From Catonia carolina (Eukaryota; Arthropoda; Insecta; Hemiptera; Achilidae), in the NCBI GenBank assembly GCA_035578175.1, contig JAQMRL010000043.1, forward strand, positions 372,001-436,000: a stretch of DNA of 64,000 nt, written 5' to 3'. Both the position numbers and the translations under genes were made by a program. The notes below the pieces were generated by a model. That model saw only the letters and a list, made by a program, of their open reading frames with translations, was not told the DNA's origin and made no database searches. Shown in pieces: positions 9,059-22,815 of the stretch (the stretch's first letter is position 1; each line of letters begins with the position of its first letter).

Positions 9059-10321
9059 ACCAAACATTTACGCTAAGGTTGTCTGTCGGACGATGTATTA
9101 ATTTTTCCTCTCGTTCATCCCGTACCGCAATATAACAATGATACGCGCGAAACGTAAGTGCGTACATATTTAAATTTGTCCAAATGAATGGCAGAGTGAA
9201 AAAAAAAAAAATAAATAAATTCTCGCCTGTTATTCGTTTATTTACACACCTCCCACCGATACGCCCGTCAACCGTCTTATTGTATGTACTATTGCGGTAA
9301 GCGTTGTTTGTTCAATTTTTAATTAAGCCGGCAATTTAAGTTGAAATCTTTACAGATAGCGGCGTGCTTGTGAAATATCCGGCAACACATTAGAAAAAAA
9401 AATAAAAAAAAAACAAACAAACGAATGAAATGGAAAGTCCCAATTGTAAGATGGTATATCGTCATTAATAATGATCAGTGATCAACAGTACTATTGTTAG
9501 TTTTATTTCATTTTAATTTTTTTTTTTTTGTTTTTGTAGTTGGTCAGCAGCGAGTGGAAAAGTACGCTTATCATCACCATGCCGAGCTCCGTGAAAACAA
9601 CATATTTCATTCACCGCATGGCCCGTCCGGCTGTATAATGTAATTCGTTACTTTCAGGTCGGATAACTGTTATCAGTGTCTTTTACACCTGCACCTCTAT
9701 TGTTCTTAAACGATTCAGTAATTAACGTAACTATTTGTTTGTTTGTTTGTTTGTTTGTTTGTTTGTTTGTTTGTTTGTTTGTTTGTTTGTTTGTTTGTTT
9801 GTTTGTTTGTTTGTTTGTTTGTTTCAGCCAGCCCTGCAACGAACGGATCGAGTGTAAATAATTTTACACTCCACCTGTCCGTTATGGGCGGCAGGAATAA
9901 TTTCATTGTTAACACGGAAATGCAGTAGCCAGTCGATTGAAAAATGCGAAATACTACAAAACATTTATGTATAGTTGATGAAATGAAATATTTTTAACGA
10001 CGTTCTGATACCTCGAACGGTGAAGTTTGTTGAACGGCGATTGTTACAGAATCGTTGTTGTGTATGACCTGGTAAATGGAATTATTGTTCACGGGGTGAA
10101 CCGATAACCAAGAATTTACTTTAATAAACCGAAAATTTATATTTCATCACTTTGAACAGTAATTCGGAGGTATACGAGTAGGAACTTTGCAAATATCTAA
10201 CCGAATGTATTGAAATTACGACCTTTATCGGTTACTATCTTGTCCCCCTTCATGTTTGTTCGTTTCTCCTATATTGTTACATTTTTCTCAATACATTGGC
10301 GCGAGAGAAAATCATGCGATT
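9059..10321. other. H2B-H1 spacer, distal part (unit 1)
   Basis: AT-rich DNA with short poly(A) tracts and a TTTG microsatellite. The last six bases, AGAAAA at 10316-10321, are the intact form of the site into which the Polinton inserted in unit 2. No gene is supported. Confidence 0.7.
9734..9824. repeat. (TTTG)n microsatellite, 91 bp
   Basis: About 23 uninterrupted copies of TTTG. The same locus is 91 bp with one T interruption in unit 2 (21355-21445) and about 177 bp with several interruptions in unit 3 (55802-55978). Confidence 0.95.
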
Positions 10322-11085
10322 TTTTTTTTCTTTCAAAAACACGGTAAAATGAAAATAAACGGCGGCTACAATCGTTGCCGGTCGTTTGTACAGGTGAAAT
10401 GTTGTCATTTAACAATAGACCGCTGGCCGAACGACTGCGCGCGCTGTTGCACGGCCGGGCGTTTTCTGCCGCCGCTACTGTTTTCCCGCACGTTTACCAT
10501 TAAAGGTGACTTACGGTAAACGAATTCGCCGCCGTAAGTTGTACGAGCCGATCGGCAGAGGTTTACAAGCCGTGCCGACCGTTACGGCCGTATGACGGCG
10601 AGCATTACGGACGGCGTACTTTCACTGTCGCCTATTCACCGGGAAAAATTAATGTGCGAGCGAAAAATTCGCGGCGCGTTCGCGCCCGACCGTCGCAGCA
10701 GACGTATACGTCACGGCCGGTAACGGATTTCCGCCCGATTTCGGCACGGCTCAAGCGCTGGGGTGAATTTATCGCGGTCCGGGCAGGCCGAGACGGCACT
10801 TGTTGGAGGTTCGCGAGCAGTTTTCGGTCCGGCGAAATCGCCGTGCGCTTCGAACGGTGGCGCGACACACAGCCGGCGGTGTGTTGTCGAGGCAGGAAAA
10901 GCGAGACCGGCGAAAAATTGAAAGGGGGCCGAAAAATAGACGCCCGAACGAACCGTGTAAGCACGATTCTGAGCCGGCCGAGCGACGGCTAAGTCGTTGC
11001 TTCCTTTAAAGTCCGCCACTATAACGTATAATTACGTGTTTTTGTCGCAGCGCCTATAACCTCTCCGTACACCGGGCAAGAGAAC
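10322..11085 (+). promoter_or_regulatory. GC-rich conserved region upstream of H1
   Basis: About 760 bp rich in CpG and almost unchanged among units 1, 2 (40595-41367) and 3, unlike the AT-rich spacer before it. It must contain the H1 promoter: a TATA-like GTATAATTA lies near 11025-11033, about 55 bp before the ATG. Open frames on both strands here are low-complexity by-products of the high GC content and I do not call them. Confidence 0.5.
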
Positions 11086-11736
11086 ATGTCAGACAGCGCA
11101 GCATCAGCAGCTACTCCGGCCGCAGCAGTGGCGTCGACGCCGGCGAAGGCCGCGCCTGGGAAGAAGGCCGGCTCTAAATCGTCGGCGGCGGCCAGCAAGA
11201 AGCCGAGATCGAAGCCAGCACACCCGCCGACCGCCGATATGGTGAACGCAGCGATCGCCGGCCTGAAAGAGCGAGGCGGCTCTTCACTGCAGGCGATCAA
11301 GAAGTACATCGCGGCCAACTACAAGGTGGACGCCGAGAAATTGGCCCCGTTCATAAAGAAGTACCTCAAGTCGGCAGTCGCGTCGGGCGCTCTCACCCAG
11401 CCGAAAGGCAAGGGTGCGTCCGGCTCGTTCAAGATCAGCGTGAAAGGCGAAGGCAAGACCGGCGGAAGCGCTCCCGCTAAGAAGAAGCCGTCGTCGGCCG
11501 CGCCTAAGACCAAGGCAGCAGCGAAGAAACCCGCAGCGTCCGGCAAATCGAAGGCAGCCGCTGCTGGGAAGAAGCAGGCGGCCGCCGTATCGGCTCCGAA
11601 GAAGGCCAAGTCCCCGTCGAAGGCGAAGAAAGTTTCTAAACCGCCGACCAAGAAACCTAAATCGCCCAAACCGAAGAAGGCAGCGGTGAAGAAAGCCAAG
11701 TCGCCCAAGAAGGCAGCGGCCGGCAAGAAGAAGTAA
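11086..11736 (+). CDS. H1: Linker histone H1 (unit 1)
   Basis: A 216-residue linker histone that binds at the nucleosome entry/exit DNA and compacts chromatin. An Ala/Pro/Ser/Lys-rich N-terminal tail (~1-42) is followed by the winged-helix H15 domain (~43-118; recognisable by [28 protein letters not shown] and GASGSFKI). The long C-terminal tail is made of Lys, Ala and Pro with several SPKK-like repeats (KSPSK, KSPKP, KSPKK), typical CDK and DNA-backbone contacts. Same orientation as H2B and convergent with H3. Not targeted by the retroelements. Confidence 0.99.
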   Translation: MSDSAASAATPAAAVASTPAKAAPGKKAGSKSSAAASKKPRSKPAHPPTADMVNAAIAGLKERGGSSLQAIKKYIAANYKVDAEKLAPFIKKYLKSAVASGALTQPKGKGASGSFKISVKGEGKTGGSAPAKKKPSSAAPKTKAAAKKPAASGKSKAAAAGKKQAAAVSAPKKAKSPSKAKKVSKPPTKKPKSPKPKKAAVKKAKSPKKAAAGKKK

Positions 11737-11775
11737 ACGTTGTTAACACGCTTGTTCTTCTAGCCACCAACAAAT

Positions 11776-11791
11776 GGCCCTTTTCAGGGCC
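11776..11791 (+). terminator. Histone 3' stem-loop of H1
   Basis: GGCCCTTTTCAGGGCC, 39 bp after the stop; followed by GCCAAA rather than ACCAAA. Confidence 0.97.
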
Positions 11792-12396
11792 GCCAAATGT
11801 TTTTTAGTAAGGTTTTTATTGAAAATATTACAAGTTGTTGTGAACGGTTTATTATACGATGATGATCGGCCGGGCCCGAACGGTTGGTTAGCACTTAGGC
11901 GGAGGGCGGTAATTTGATTTTTGCTTTTAATATTTGCCTGCCTTCCTCACTTAAAAAAGTTAACTTATTTAAAACAAACAAACAAACCGATGCGACTGTA
12001 TATTTTTTTTTGTCTGTTTGTTTATTCCCTTTTTTTACGTACTTTTAGCGGTTATTACGCACACAAATACATTTCAATTGTTTTTTTTTTTTTAATAGGT
12101 TTATAACTACAATTGCCTTCCTCACATACTAACGGACGAAGAAGAAGAAGAAGAAGGGGAAAATGGACGAAGTTTTGTACGTAGTCGCTGCGATCGTCAT
12201 GAATACGACACGCTATGCGAGTTACTTGCGCTTTACCATTGCCTCCCTCACATTACAATTTGAAAATTTAAAAAAAAAAAAAAAATCGTACTACATATTT
12301 CAAAGGAAAAGGAAAATTTAGCGGTAAGGTAAGGATCGAACAACACCAACCAACCAACCAACCATCCAGCTTGTAAAACCTCGATTGAATTTTTGT
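11792..12396. other. H1-H3 convergent spacer (unit 1)
   Basis: AT-rich with runs of T and A, an AAG run near 12139 and an ACCA run near 12346. No gene is supported. Confidence 0.7.
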
Positions 12397-12412
12397 GGCC
12401 CTGAAAAGGGCC
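12397..12412 (-). terminator. Histone 3' stem-loop of H3
   Basis: The reverse complement reads GGCCCTTTTCAGGGCC, 41 bp past the H3 stop. Confidence 0.97.
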
Positions 12413-12453
12413 GTTTCAGTTGTGTTTTCACGCGGCGGCGGTAGCAGGGTTGC

Positions 12454-13705
<1,252 letters not shown>

Positions 13706-13715
13706 GCCGCGCCAC
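13706..13715. repeat. Target-site duplication of B2 (H4 side)
   Basis: GCCGCGCCAC, matching the end of 12909-12920. It is slightly shorter than the 12 bp at B1 insertions, perhaps because the truncated 5' end joined through a few shared bases. Confidence 0.85.
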
Positions 13716-14242
<527 letters not shown>

Positions 14243-14293
14243 GCGTCGCGCCACAAGCCGCTTGCGAAAGTCTATTAGAGCCTTCAATAAAAC

Positions 14294-14309
14294 GGCCCTT
14301 TTCAGGGCC
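14294..14309 (+). terminator. Histone 3' stem-loop of H4 (unit 2)
   Basis: GGCCCTTTTCAGGGCC with ACCAAA downstream. Confidence 0.97.
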
Positions 14310-14803
14310 ACCAAACCAATAACATGAGGTTTTCAATAATGTGAATTTCTTTACCTCCTCTCGCATCTTGTATAACGAACGGAAGAGGCTACTACCGCTG
14401 TAATATAATGATAATAATAATAATGCGCACGCACAGAGACCGTTAATGAACAAACGGATAGATAGACAGACAGACACGGACGAATGATCTTGTTTGTCGG
14501 TTATCACATAATATAATCATCAGTAGATTACTGGAAAATGAAATAAGAAGAAGAAATCGTGGTTGTGTTGTAAATTTCATAGTATTGTCGGGCGGTGCAG
14601 GTGAGCAAGCAGCAGCATCCGCAGTATTAGGAAGAGTTATTCGTTCTATTTTAGAGGAGAAAAAAAAAAAAAAAAAAAAAATAAGGAAATGAAGAGAGGA
14701 ATTTTTTATTTTCTCTCCTTCGCCGCCGCTTTGTTACATGCTGACAGAACAATAATTATTCTTAAAAAGAGTTCAGATTTAAACCTAGTCATGAAATTTT
14801 GGT
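14310..14803. other. H4-H2A convergent spacer (unit 2)
   Basis: Same AT-rich sequence as unit 1, including the poly(A) tract near 14660-14681. No gene seen. Confidence 0.7.
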
Positions 14804-14819
14804 GGCCCTGAAAAGGGCC
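14804..14819 (-). terminator. Histone 3' stem-loop of H2A (unit 2)
   Basis: The reverse complement reads GGCCCTTTTCAGGGCC. Confidence 0.97.
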
Positions 14820-14872
14820 GTTTCAATGCTGTGTCGCCTGTATAGCAGCTGCAGCTCCCAACGAGGTCCCGC

Positions 14873-15571
<699 letters not shown>

Positions 15572-15582
15572 TTCGCCTCACT
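15572..15582. repeat. Target-site duplication of A2, left
   Basis: TTCGCCTCACT, repeated at 20181-20191. The final T could belong to either side. Confidence 0.88.
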
Positions 15583-15655
15583 GTACTTGCGATCTGAACT
15601 CCGCACGGAACACACCTACCGAGAGAACAGCTTGTGATTACTACCAAACGACTAC

Positions 15656-15705
15656 CTCCTGGGAAAAAGGAGACGAGTGTTGCTAGTGGGAAGAACTGGC
15701 AACAC
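15656..15705 (+). other. Twin RNA hairpins, A2 5' UTR
   Basis: Hairpin 1 at 15656-15672 (CTCCT/AGGAG, loop GGGAAAA) and hairpin 2 at 15677-15705 (GTGTTGCTAGT/ACTGGCAACAC, loop GGGAAGA). ORF1 begins 10 nt later. Confidence 0.65.
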
Positions 15706-15714
15706 TGCAGCAGC

Positions 15715-17034
15715 ATGGCAACGCCGCCCAGCAGTGAAGAAGGTATGGATATACCTGTGATCGACAGCGACGACGAGGGATTCCAGACCGTCGGCCGTAA
15801 AAGAAGCAGGGTCAACAACCCGGAAAGCAGTAGCAGCTCTATAGAAGGTATGCCATCGCATATTAACAGTTCTATAACCTCTCCCCCCTCACCCACAACT
15901 AACACTTCTAAGAATTCTACCACCCACATTCCTACAGTTAGAAACAAAATTCCTCCTTTTGTATTCAAAGCACCACCCCGTTGGTCCGCTATAGTTAAAC
16001 TTCTCTCAACACACCTTTCTAGCAAATTTAATGTCACTTCCCGTGGCAATTCATTCTCTCTCCACACAAATAACATTGACGATTATGCTAAAGCTAAAAC
16101 TGTCCTCATTTCTGAGGGCATTAATTTCCATAGTTATTATACTTCCCAATCCGATGAGGTCAAAGTCGCCATCAAAGGATTACACCATTCAATTGAAGCA
16201 ATCGAGGTGTCGGATTACCTCGTAGATCTTGGATACACGGTCAAACATTGCCAGAACATCTCTGGCCGTGCTGGCCGTCCTCTCAACGTCTTCCTTGTGA
16301 AGCTCCAGAAGAAAGAAGGATACGAGGCAATATACAAGCTGAACTCTATCTTTAATATTGTAGTAACTGTGGAAGCTTTCCGACCACGGCCTGGCCTTCC
16401 ACAGTGCTACAAATGTCAGAGATATGGCCACTCCTCGGTCAATTGCAATCACGAGTTGCGTTGTGTTAAGTGTGGGGCTCAACACGACGCGGCTCAATGT
16501 GAGGGCAAGCTGATCGAGGAGCCGAAGTGTTGTAATTGCAACGGCAGACATCCCGCCAATTATCGAGGCTGCCCTACGCATGTCAAGCTGGTAGCTGACA
16601 GGAAGAGGACCGACGCCAAGTCGACAGCAGCGACCTCATCGGCTCCTTCCCACTCCGTACCCTCTCAACCACAACCTTCAACATCGAAACACACTCCTCC
16701 TCAGACTCAAACTACTTCATATAAGAAAACTATTTTCAAAACACCTGCTACCCGCACCCCAACCCCAAAATCACAAATCCCCCAGCTTCCGAAACAGCAT
16801 ATTAGCACCCCTTCACAACCAGTCTACCAAAAAGATTTCCCCCCGCTTCCAAGCAAAAAGCAACAACAACCCGCATCAGACACTCCATTCAATTTAACAT
16901 CTATCATTGCCTTCCTCACATCCCCAAAATTTTTAACATGGATTGCATCCCTCCTCCCTAAACTCACATCTGCCAAGTCAACCTCAGAAGCCATCTCAAC
17001 TGTAATTTCATCTCTGACCTCCCTCCTCGTTTAA
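15715..17034 (+). CDS. ORF1 gag-like nucleic-acid-binding protein (A2)
   Basis: 439 residues. I use the ATG at 15715, which aligns with the A1 start (MATP...), rather than an in-frame ATG at 15634 that lies upstream of the twin hairpins. Three zinc knuckles at about residues 230-285 (CYKCQRYGHSSVNC, CVKCGAQHDAAQC, CCNCNGRHPANYRGC), a Pro/Thr/Ser-rich linker and the shared hydrophobic C-terminus. Intact. The stop overlaps ORF2 as TAATG. Confidence 0.93.
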   Translation: MATPPSSEEGMDIPVIDSDDEGFQTVGRKRSRVNNPESSSSSIEGMPSHINSSITSPPSPTTNTSKNSTTHIPTVRNKIPPFVFKAPPRWSAIVKLLSTHLSSKFNVTSRGNSFSLHTNNIDDYAKAKTVLISEGINFHSYYTSQSDEVKVAIKGLHHSIEAIEVSDYLVDLGYTVKHCQNISGRAGRPLNVFLVKLQKKEGYEAIYKLNSIFNIVVTVEAFRPRPGLPQCYKCQRYGHSSVNCNHELRCVKCGAQHDAAQCEGKLIEEPKCCNCNGRHPANYRGCPTHVKLVADRKRTDAKSTAATSSAPSHSVPSQPQPSTSKHTPPQTQTTSYKKTIFKTPATRTPTPKSQIPQLPKQHISTPSQPVYQKDFPPLPSKKQQQPASDTPFNLTSIIAFLTSPKFLTWIASLLPKLTSAKSTSEAISTVISSLTSLLV

Positions 17035-19706
17035 TGACCCTACGCATCCTATCGTGGAACGGTAACGGCGTCACAAGACAACGGAACGACCTTCTCCGTC
17101 TACTGATTGACCATGACGTCGATATAGTCCTCCTACAAGAGACACACTTCCTTCCAACCTCCCGATTTAAATTATCCCCCTATATCGTTTACCGCACTGA
17201 CCGCCCCCCTACCACCAACCGCCCCGCAGGGGGTGTAGCGATCCTAATACACAGGCGACATACCCACAACCTCATCGACACCCCCACCATCCCATCAATA
17301 GAGCACATCGCTATAACTGTCCCACTCTTCTCCCAACTAGTCACTTTTATTTCTATCTACCGCCCCCCAACACAACCTGACTACCACCCCTCCGCCCTTG
17401 CTGAGCTCTTCCATCACCAGCACCCTGTGTTTGCTGCGGGAGACTGGAACAGCAAGCACAGAGACTTCGGCTGCCATTCCACCAACACTGCAGGCAACTA
17501 AATCGTCACCTTCTTAGAGAGATCCCCCCTCCCTCTAGCACTTCACATACCACAAACGGCTACCAGGATACCCCCAACCGCTTCGCACCAACCGGACATC
17601 CTAGACTACGCCATCTCGGCTAGCCTAGAGTCCATTCCAGAGATTCATGTACTTCCGGAACTAAACTCCGACCATCTCCCGGTCTTATTTACATTTTTCT
17701 CCCCTAATGCTCGCATCCCTACACCATCCACGAAACTTAAAGTTTCGTGGCCTTCATACTACGATTCTGTAGAGTCCTTACTCCCCCCCCAATCGCCCCC
17801 TATCAATTCAATACCTGAGCTGGAATCTCATCTCCAGACTATCACCACAATAATGACCCAATCAATTCAACAAAACTCGTCTCCAAGACCACCGCGAACC
17901 AGATCATCACTCCCGCCTGCAGTGAAAACTGCGATCGCCGACAGAAGACGTCTACGACGGCTCTGGCAGCGCACGCGCGACCCGCATCATCGGGCCCTCT
18001 TCAACCGCGCTGCTGCCAGGTGCAAGCTTCTAGTCGACGAGAACCGGACCAGCCATTGGGAAGACTACCTGGAGAGAGTAGCAGACTCCGGCAAGCCATG
18101 GGAGGCCGCCCGCTGTCTCCTGTCAAAACAGAGAAAGAGCCACCCTCTCAACACTCCTACAGGACAAACCTACTCGGCGCAGGAGATAGCGAACGCCTTC
18201 GCTTCGCACTTTGAAAATCACTTCACAACACCTCCTACCGTTCATCCCGAACAGGATGAACAAATACAACAATCAGTTAAACTCACCCTCTCTGATCCCA
18301 CTCCCACACACATGCCACCCTTCACGATGGACGACATTACTTCAGTAATTAAGTCCATCAACCCCAAGAAAGCCCCTGGTCCAGACAACATTACCGGATA
18401 CGCCATTCTAAACTCACCCCCAGAGCTAAAACACCACCTCCTAACAATTTTCAATGCTGTAATAGCACTACAGCACTTCCCTACTTCTTGGAAGATATCC
18501 AACATTTTCACTATATTGAAACCCCACAAACCTCCAACAAATCCAGATAGCTATAGGCCCATTTCGCTTCTACCGATCCTATCGAAACTTTTCGAAAGAT
18601 TACTCCTCCCGCGTCTGCGCCAAACAATTGATTCAGTTCTCCCTCCCGAACAATTTGGATTCCGACAAGGACATTCAACAACAACCCAACTCCTCCGCAT
18701 CGTAACGGCACTAGTAGATGCCAAAAACTCCCACAGCAATACGACGGCTGTGCTGCTTGACTTTAAAGCAGCATTTGACAGAGTATGGCATGTGGGACTC
18801 CTGTTTAAGCTTTCAAAATTCTTTCCGCCACCCACAGTTAGGCTCATTCACTCCTATCTATCAGATAGAAAATTCCAAGTATCGGCACCCAATCGCCACT
18901 TCTACTCACTCAAGTCCCCACTTACCTCATCTACCGCAGGTGTACCTCAGGGCTCAGTCCTTGGGCCCCTCCTGTATTTAATGTACACCTACGACTTTCC
19001 AGTTAGGGATTCCATCAAACTCGGACTGTTTGCTGATGACGCTATTCTATACCGTCACAGCAGATGCCTCCGTCTTAACTGCCACGCGCTGCAAAATCAC
19101 CTGCTTCTAATTACGAGTTGGTGTCGTATCTGGCGTCTCTCCCTCAATCCCTCAAAGTGCGAAGCTATACACTTCACAGCGAAGAAGAAAATCCCACCAC
19201 CTCTTCGTCTGGAAGGACAACTCCTCCCATGGCAGAACAGCGTCAAATACCTTGGAGTCGAACTAGACAGCCGGCTGACTCTCCAGCATCACATCACAGA
19301 CAAACTCAGCAAGGGCAGAGTCCTCTGTGCCATGCTTTACCCCCTTCTAAATTCAAAATCCTTCTCAACAAAATTAAAACTCCTAATGTATTCATCTATT
19401 CTTCGACCCTTCCTTGTTTATGCGTCACCAGTATGGTGGCCACTACTCTCCAAAACTTCTAAAACCAAAGTCGCTGCCTTCCAAAACAAAATCCTTCGTA
19501 ACATTACAAAATTTCACTATCTCATCCCCAATCGTACTATACATGAATACCTAAACTTCCCCACCCTAGAGGACTATATCCGCAACACCTCAAGAAAGCT
19601 CCACGACGCCGGCAAAACATCTACAATCACCCTCATCGAACAAATTTACTCAACCCCCCATCCTCCAGAAGACTACAAGATATTACCGTTCCACGACTTC
19701 CTTTAA
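17034..19706 (+). pseudogene. ORF2 endonuclease-reverse transcriptase with a nonsense codon (A2)
   Basis: The frame would encode the same 890-codon length as A1 and has no frameshift, but codon 156 is TAA (17499-17501), inside the endonuclease domain just after the GDWNSKH motif. Everything downstream stays open and well conserved, including SDHLP, the RT motifs LLDFKAAFD, PQGSVLGP and FADD, and the C-terminal region. The break is therefore recent. Without read-through this copy can make only a truncated endonuclease. Confidence 0.92.
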
Positions 19707-19779
19707 ACACCTACACACACCCCCCATAACGTATATAACTTACAAATGCTTTAGTAGATAATCGTCAAACTTCCTTTCC

Positions 19780-19824
<45 letters not shown>

Positions 19825-20180
19825 ATATATATAAAATATTAAAAGGCCACTGAATTTTAAAAAATACACAAAAAAAAAAGAAAAGAGCCGTTTCTCAACT
19901 CCCCACACCTACTACCCTAAGAATTGCCACACTTCCACAAAGTATAAATTTTTCCTCGACTTTAAATTCACCTATTCACCATTAAAAATTATCCCCTGTA
20001 TACAACCATGCTCCACCTACCTCCCAATCCAGTCTAACAACTTTTCAAACAAATTCTCTCCTCAATTCCAACCTGAGGTTACAAGATCTGTTAATATGTT
20101 CTACGAGCGACCAGGTGCATACCAGCACGATGTCGCCATTATAGGGCTTCTTAGCCCTCTCAACATGGACTGGACTGGAC
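19707..20180 (+). other. A2 3' UTR with conserved stem-loop
   Basis: Internal run of 39 A (19784-19822), as in A1. Shared two-part stem-loop at 20108-20135 (CGAC/GTCG outside, GTGC/GCAC inside, internal loop CAG/GAT). Hairpin AGGGCT-TCTT-AGCCCT at 20143-20158. The end is three copies of GGACT/TGGAC, a different repeat from A1. Confidence 0.75.
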
Positions 20181-20191
20181 TTCGCCTCACT
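20181..20191. repeat. Target-site duplication of A2, right
   Basis: TTCGCCTCACT, matching 15572-15582. Confidence 0.88.
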
Positions 20192-20237
20192 CCCCGTTCG
20201 ACACTAGCGACGAGCAGCAGCAAGCAACCAACCGACC

Positions 20238-20609
20238 ATGCCACCGAAAACCAGCGGTAAAGCAGCGAAGAAGGCGGGCAAGGCTCAGAAGAACATCGCT
20301 AAGGGCGATAAGAAGAAGAAGCGCAAGAGGAAGGAAAGCTACGCCGTGTACATCTACAAGGTGTTGAAGCAAGTCCACCCGGACACGGGAATCTCTTCGA
20401 AGGCGATGAGCATCATGAACAGTTTTGTCAACGACATATTCGAGCGCATCGCCGCCGAAGCTTCCCGGCTCGCCCACTACAACAAGCGGTCGACTATCAC
20501 CAGCAGGGAGATCCAGACCGCCGTACGTCTCCTTCTGCCCGGTGAATTGGCCAAGCACGCCGTAAGCGAGGGCACTAAGGCCGTCACAAAGTACACCAGC
20601 TCCAAGTAA
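20238..20609 (+). CDS. H2B: Histone H2B (unit 2)
   Basis: 123 residues, same protein as unit 1. It keeps only 46 nt of leader before the retroelement. Downstream, the Polinton has separated it from its H1 neighbour by 20.8 kb. Confidence 0.99.
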   Translation: MPPKTSGKAAKKAGKAQKNIAKGDKKKKRKRKESYAVYIYKVLKQVHPDTGISSKAMSIMNSFVNDIFERIAAEASRLAHYNKRSTITSREIQTAVRLLLPGELAKHAVSEGTKAVTKYTSSK

Positions 20610-20662
20610 GAGCTCGGTGCTGCCTGCCGACGGTCTCGCGTACACCGCGGTAATAATAAAAC

Positions 20663-20678
20663 GGCCCTTTTCAGGGCC
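20663..20678 (+). terminator. Histone 3' stem-loop of H2B (unit 2)
   Basis: GGCCCTTTTCAGGGCC followed by ACCAAA. Confidence 0.97.
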
Positions 20679-21926
20679 ACCAAACATTTACGCTAAGGTT
20701 GTCTGTCGGACGATGTATTAATTTTTCCTCTCGTTCATCCCGTACCGCAATATAACAATGATACGCGCGAAACGTAAGTGCGTACATATTTAAATTTGTC
20801 CAAATGAATGGCAGAGTGAAAAAAAAAAAAATAAATAAATTCTCGCCTGTTATTCGTTTATTTACACACCTCCCACCGATACGCCCGTCAACCGTCTTAT
20901 TGTATGTACTATTGCGGTAAGCGTTGTTTGTTCAATTTTTAATTAAGCCGGCAATTTAAGTTGAAATCTTTACAGATAGCGGCGTGCTTGTGAAATATCC
21001 GGCAACACATTAGAAAAAAAAAATAAAAAAAAAACAAACAAACGAATGAAATGGAAAGTCCCAATTGTAAGATGGTATATCGTCATTAATAATGATCAGT
21101 GATCAACAGTACTATTGTTAGTTTTATTTCATTTTAATTTTTTTTTTTTTGTTTTTGTAGTTGGTCAGCAGCGAGTGGAAAAGTACGCTTATCATCACCA
21201 TGCCGAGCTCCGTGAAAACAACATATTTCATTCACCGCATGGCCCGTCCGGCTGTATAATGTAATTCGTTACTTTCAGGTCGGATAACTGTTATCAGTGT
21301 CTTTTACACCTGCACCTCTATTGTTCTTAAACGATTCAGTAATTAACGTAACTATTTGTTTGTTTGTTTGTTTGTTTGTTTGTTTGTTTTTTTGTTTGTT
21401 TGTTTGTTTGTTTGTTTGTTTGTTTGTTTGTTTGTTTGTTTGTTTCAGCCAGCCCTGCAACGAACGGATCGAGTGTAAATAATTTTACACTCCACCTGTC
21501 CGTTATGGGCGGCAGGAATAATTTCATTGTTAACACGGAAATGCAGTAGCCAGTCGATTGAAAAATGCGAAATACTACAAAACATTTATGTATAGTTGAT
21601 GAAATGAAATATTTTTAACGACGTTCTGATACCTCGAACGGTGAAGTTTGTTGAACGGCGATTGTTACAGAATCGTTGTTGTGTATGACCTGGTAAATGG
21701 AATTATTGTTCACGGGGTGAACCGATAACCAAGAATTTACTTTAATAAACCGAAAATTTATATTTCATCACTTTGAACAGTAATTCGGAGGTATACGAGT
21801 AGGAACTTTGCAAATATCTAACCGAATGTATTGAAATTACGACCTTTATCGGTTACTATCTTGTCCCCCTTCATGTTTGTTCGTTTCTCCTATATTGTTA
21901 CATTTTTCTCAATACATTGGCGCGAG
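20679..21926. other. H2B-H1 spacer, part left of the Polinton
   Basis: Almost identical to 9059-10315 of unit 1. Includes the TTTG microsatellite at 21355-21445, with one T-for-G interruption near 21388. No gene seen. Confidence 0.7.
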
Positions 21927-21932
21927 AGAAAA
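21927..21932. repeat. Polinton target-site duplication, left
   Basis: AGAAAA, repeated at 40589-40594. A 6-bp duplication is the hallmark of Polinton integrases. The single-copy empty form is at 10316-10321 and 56460-56465. Confidence 0.95.
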
Positions 21933-21997
21933 AGTAGAGGAAGAATGTCTGTACTGGGACAACCTTGACCTTTGACCACCGGAGATAGGATGACCTT

Positions 21998-22049
<52 letters not shown>

Positions 22050-22096
22050 AAAAAATAAAAAAAAAAAAAAAAAAAAAAATTAAAAAAAAAAAAAAA

Positions 22097-22144
<48 letters not shown>

Positions 22145-22715
22145 GCCAAATATTTTTTTCCCGCCAAATTTTCAAACTCAATTTTCTCCGCAACCACTGG
22201 GCCGATTTTGATGCGGACGGCACCCACGTGACCGGGAGATCGAGATCTATAAGATAAGCCCTAAAACTCGTCGATCTGATAACCAGGTCACGTGTTACAA
22301 GCTATCTCAGGTTCCATAGGGGATACGGCTACGGATTAGGGCTTATCTTGTAGATCTCGATCTCCTGGTCACGTGGGTGCCGTCCGCATCAAAATCGGCC
22401 CAGCGGTTGCGGAGAAAATCAGGTTTGAAAATTTAAAAAAATAAAAAAATGGCAAATTTTCAAACCCGATTTTCTCCGCAACCGCTGGTCCGATTTTGAT
22501 GTGGACGGTACCCACGTGACCAGGAGATCGAGATCTACAAGATAAGCCCTAAATCTCATCGATATGATAACCAGGTCACGTGTTACAAACGATCTCAGGT
22601 TCCATCGGGGATACGGCTACAAATTAGGGCCTATCTTGTAGATCTCGATCTCCCGGTCACGTGGGTACCGCCCGCGTCAAAATCGGCCCAGCGGTTGAGG
22701 AGAAAATCAAGTTTG

Positions 22716-22771
<56 letters not shown>

Positions 22772-22774
22772 CTC

Positions 22775-22815
<41 letters not shown>

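Larger units (their letters stand above)
15583..20180 (+). mobile_element. Family A2 retrotransposon at H2B start site (full length, ORF2 broken)
   Basis: About 4.6 kb in H2B orientation, with a 132-nt leader bearing the twin hairpins, ORF1, ORF2 (one nonsense codon) and a 474-nt 3' UTR ending in TGGAC repeats. It inserted at the same position as A1, within a base, though the proteins differ at many residues. A second A2 copy, 5' truncated by 13 nt, starts at 63097 and differs by only a few bases over the visible part. Confidence 0.94.

Noticed and set aside
9654..9928. Open frames of repeated Cys-Leu-Phe-Val or Thr-Asn-Lys-Gln (also at 21275-21549 and 55745-56082)
   Set aside because: They are translations of the TTTG microsatellite on both strands and are not genes.
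10632..11019. Overlapping 100-residue frames on both strands upstream of H1, conserved in three units
   Set aside because: Conservation is of the DNA; three overlapping frames are open at once because of high GC and CpG content, and none looks like a protein.
11019..11726. Long Ala/Phe-rich frames antisense to H1
   Set aside because: Mirror of the Lys/Ala/Pro-rich H1 coding sequence.
15634..15714. Upstream ATG extending A2 ORF1 by 27 residues
   Set aside because: The extension would run through the twin hairpins and is absent from A1; the ATG at 15715 aligns with the A1 start.
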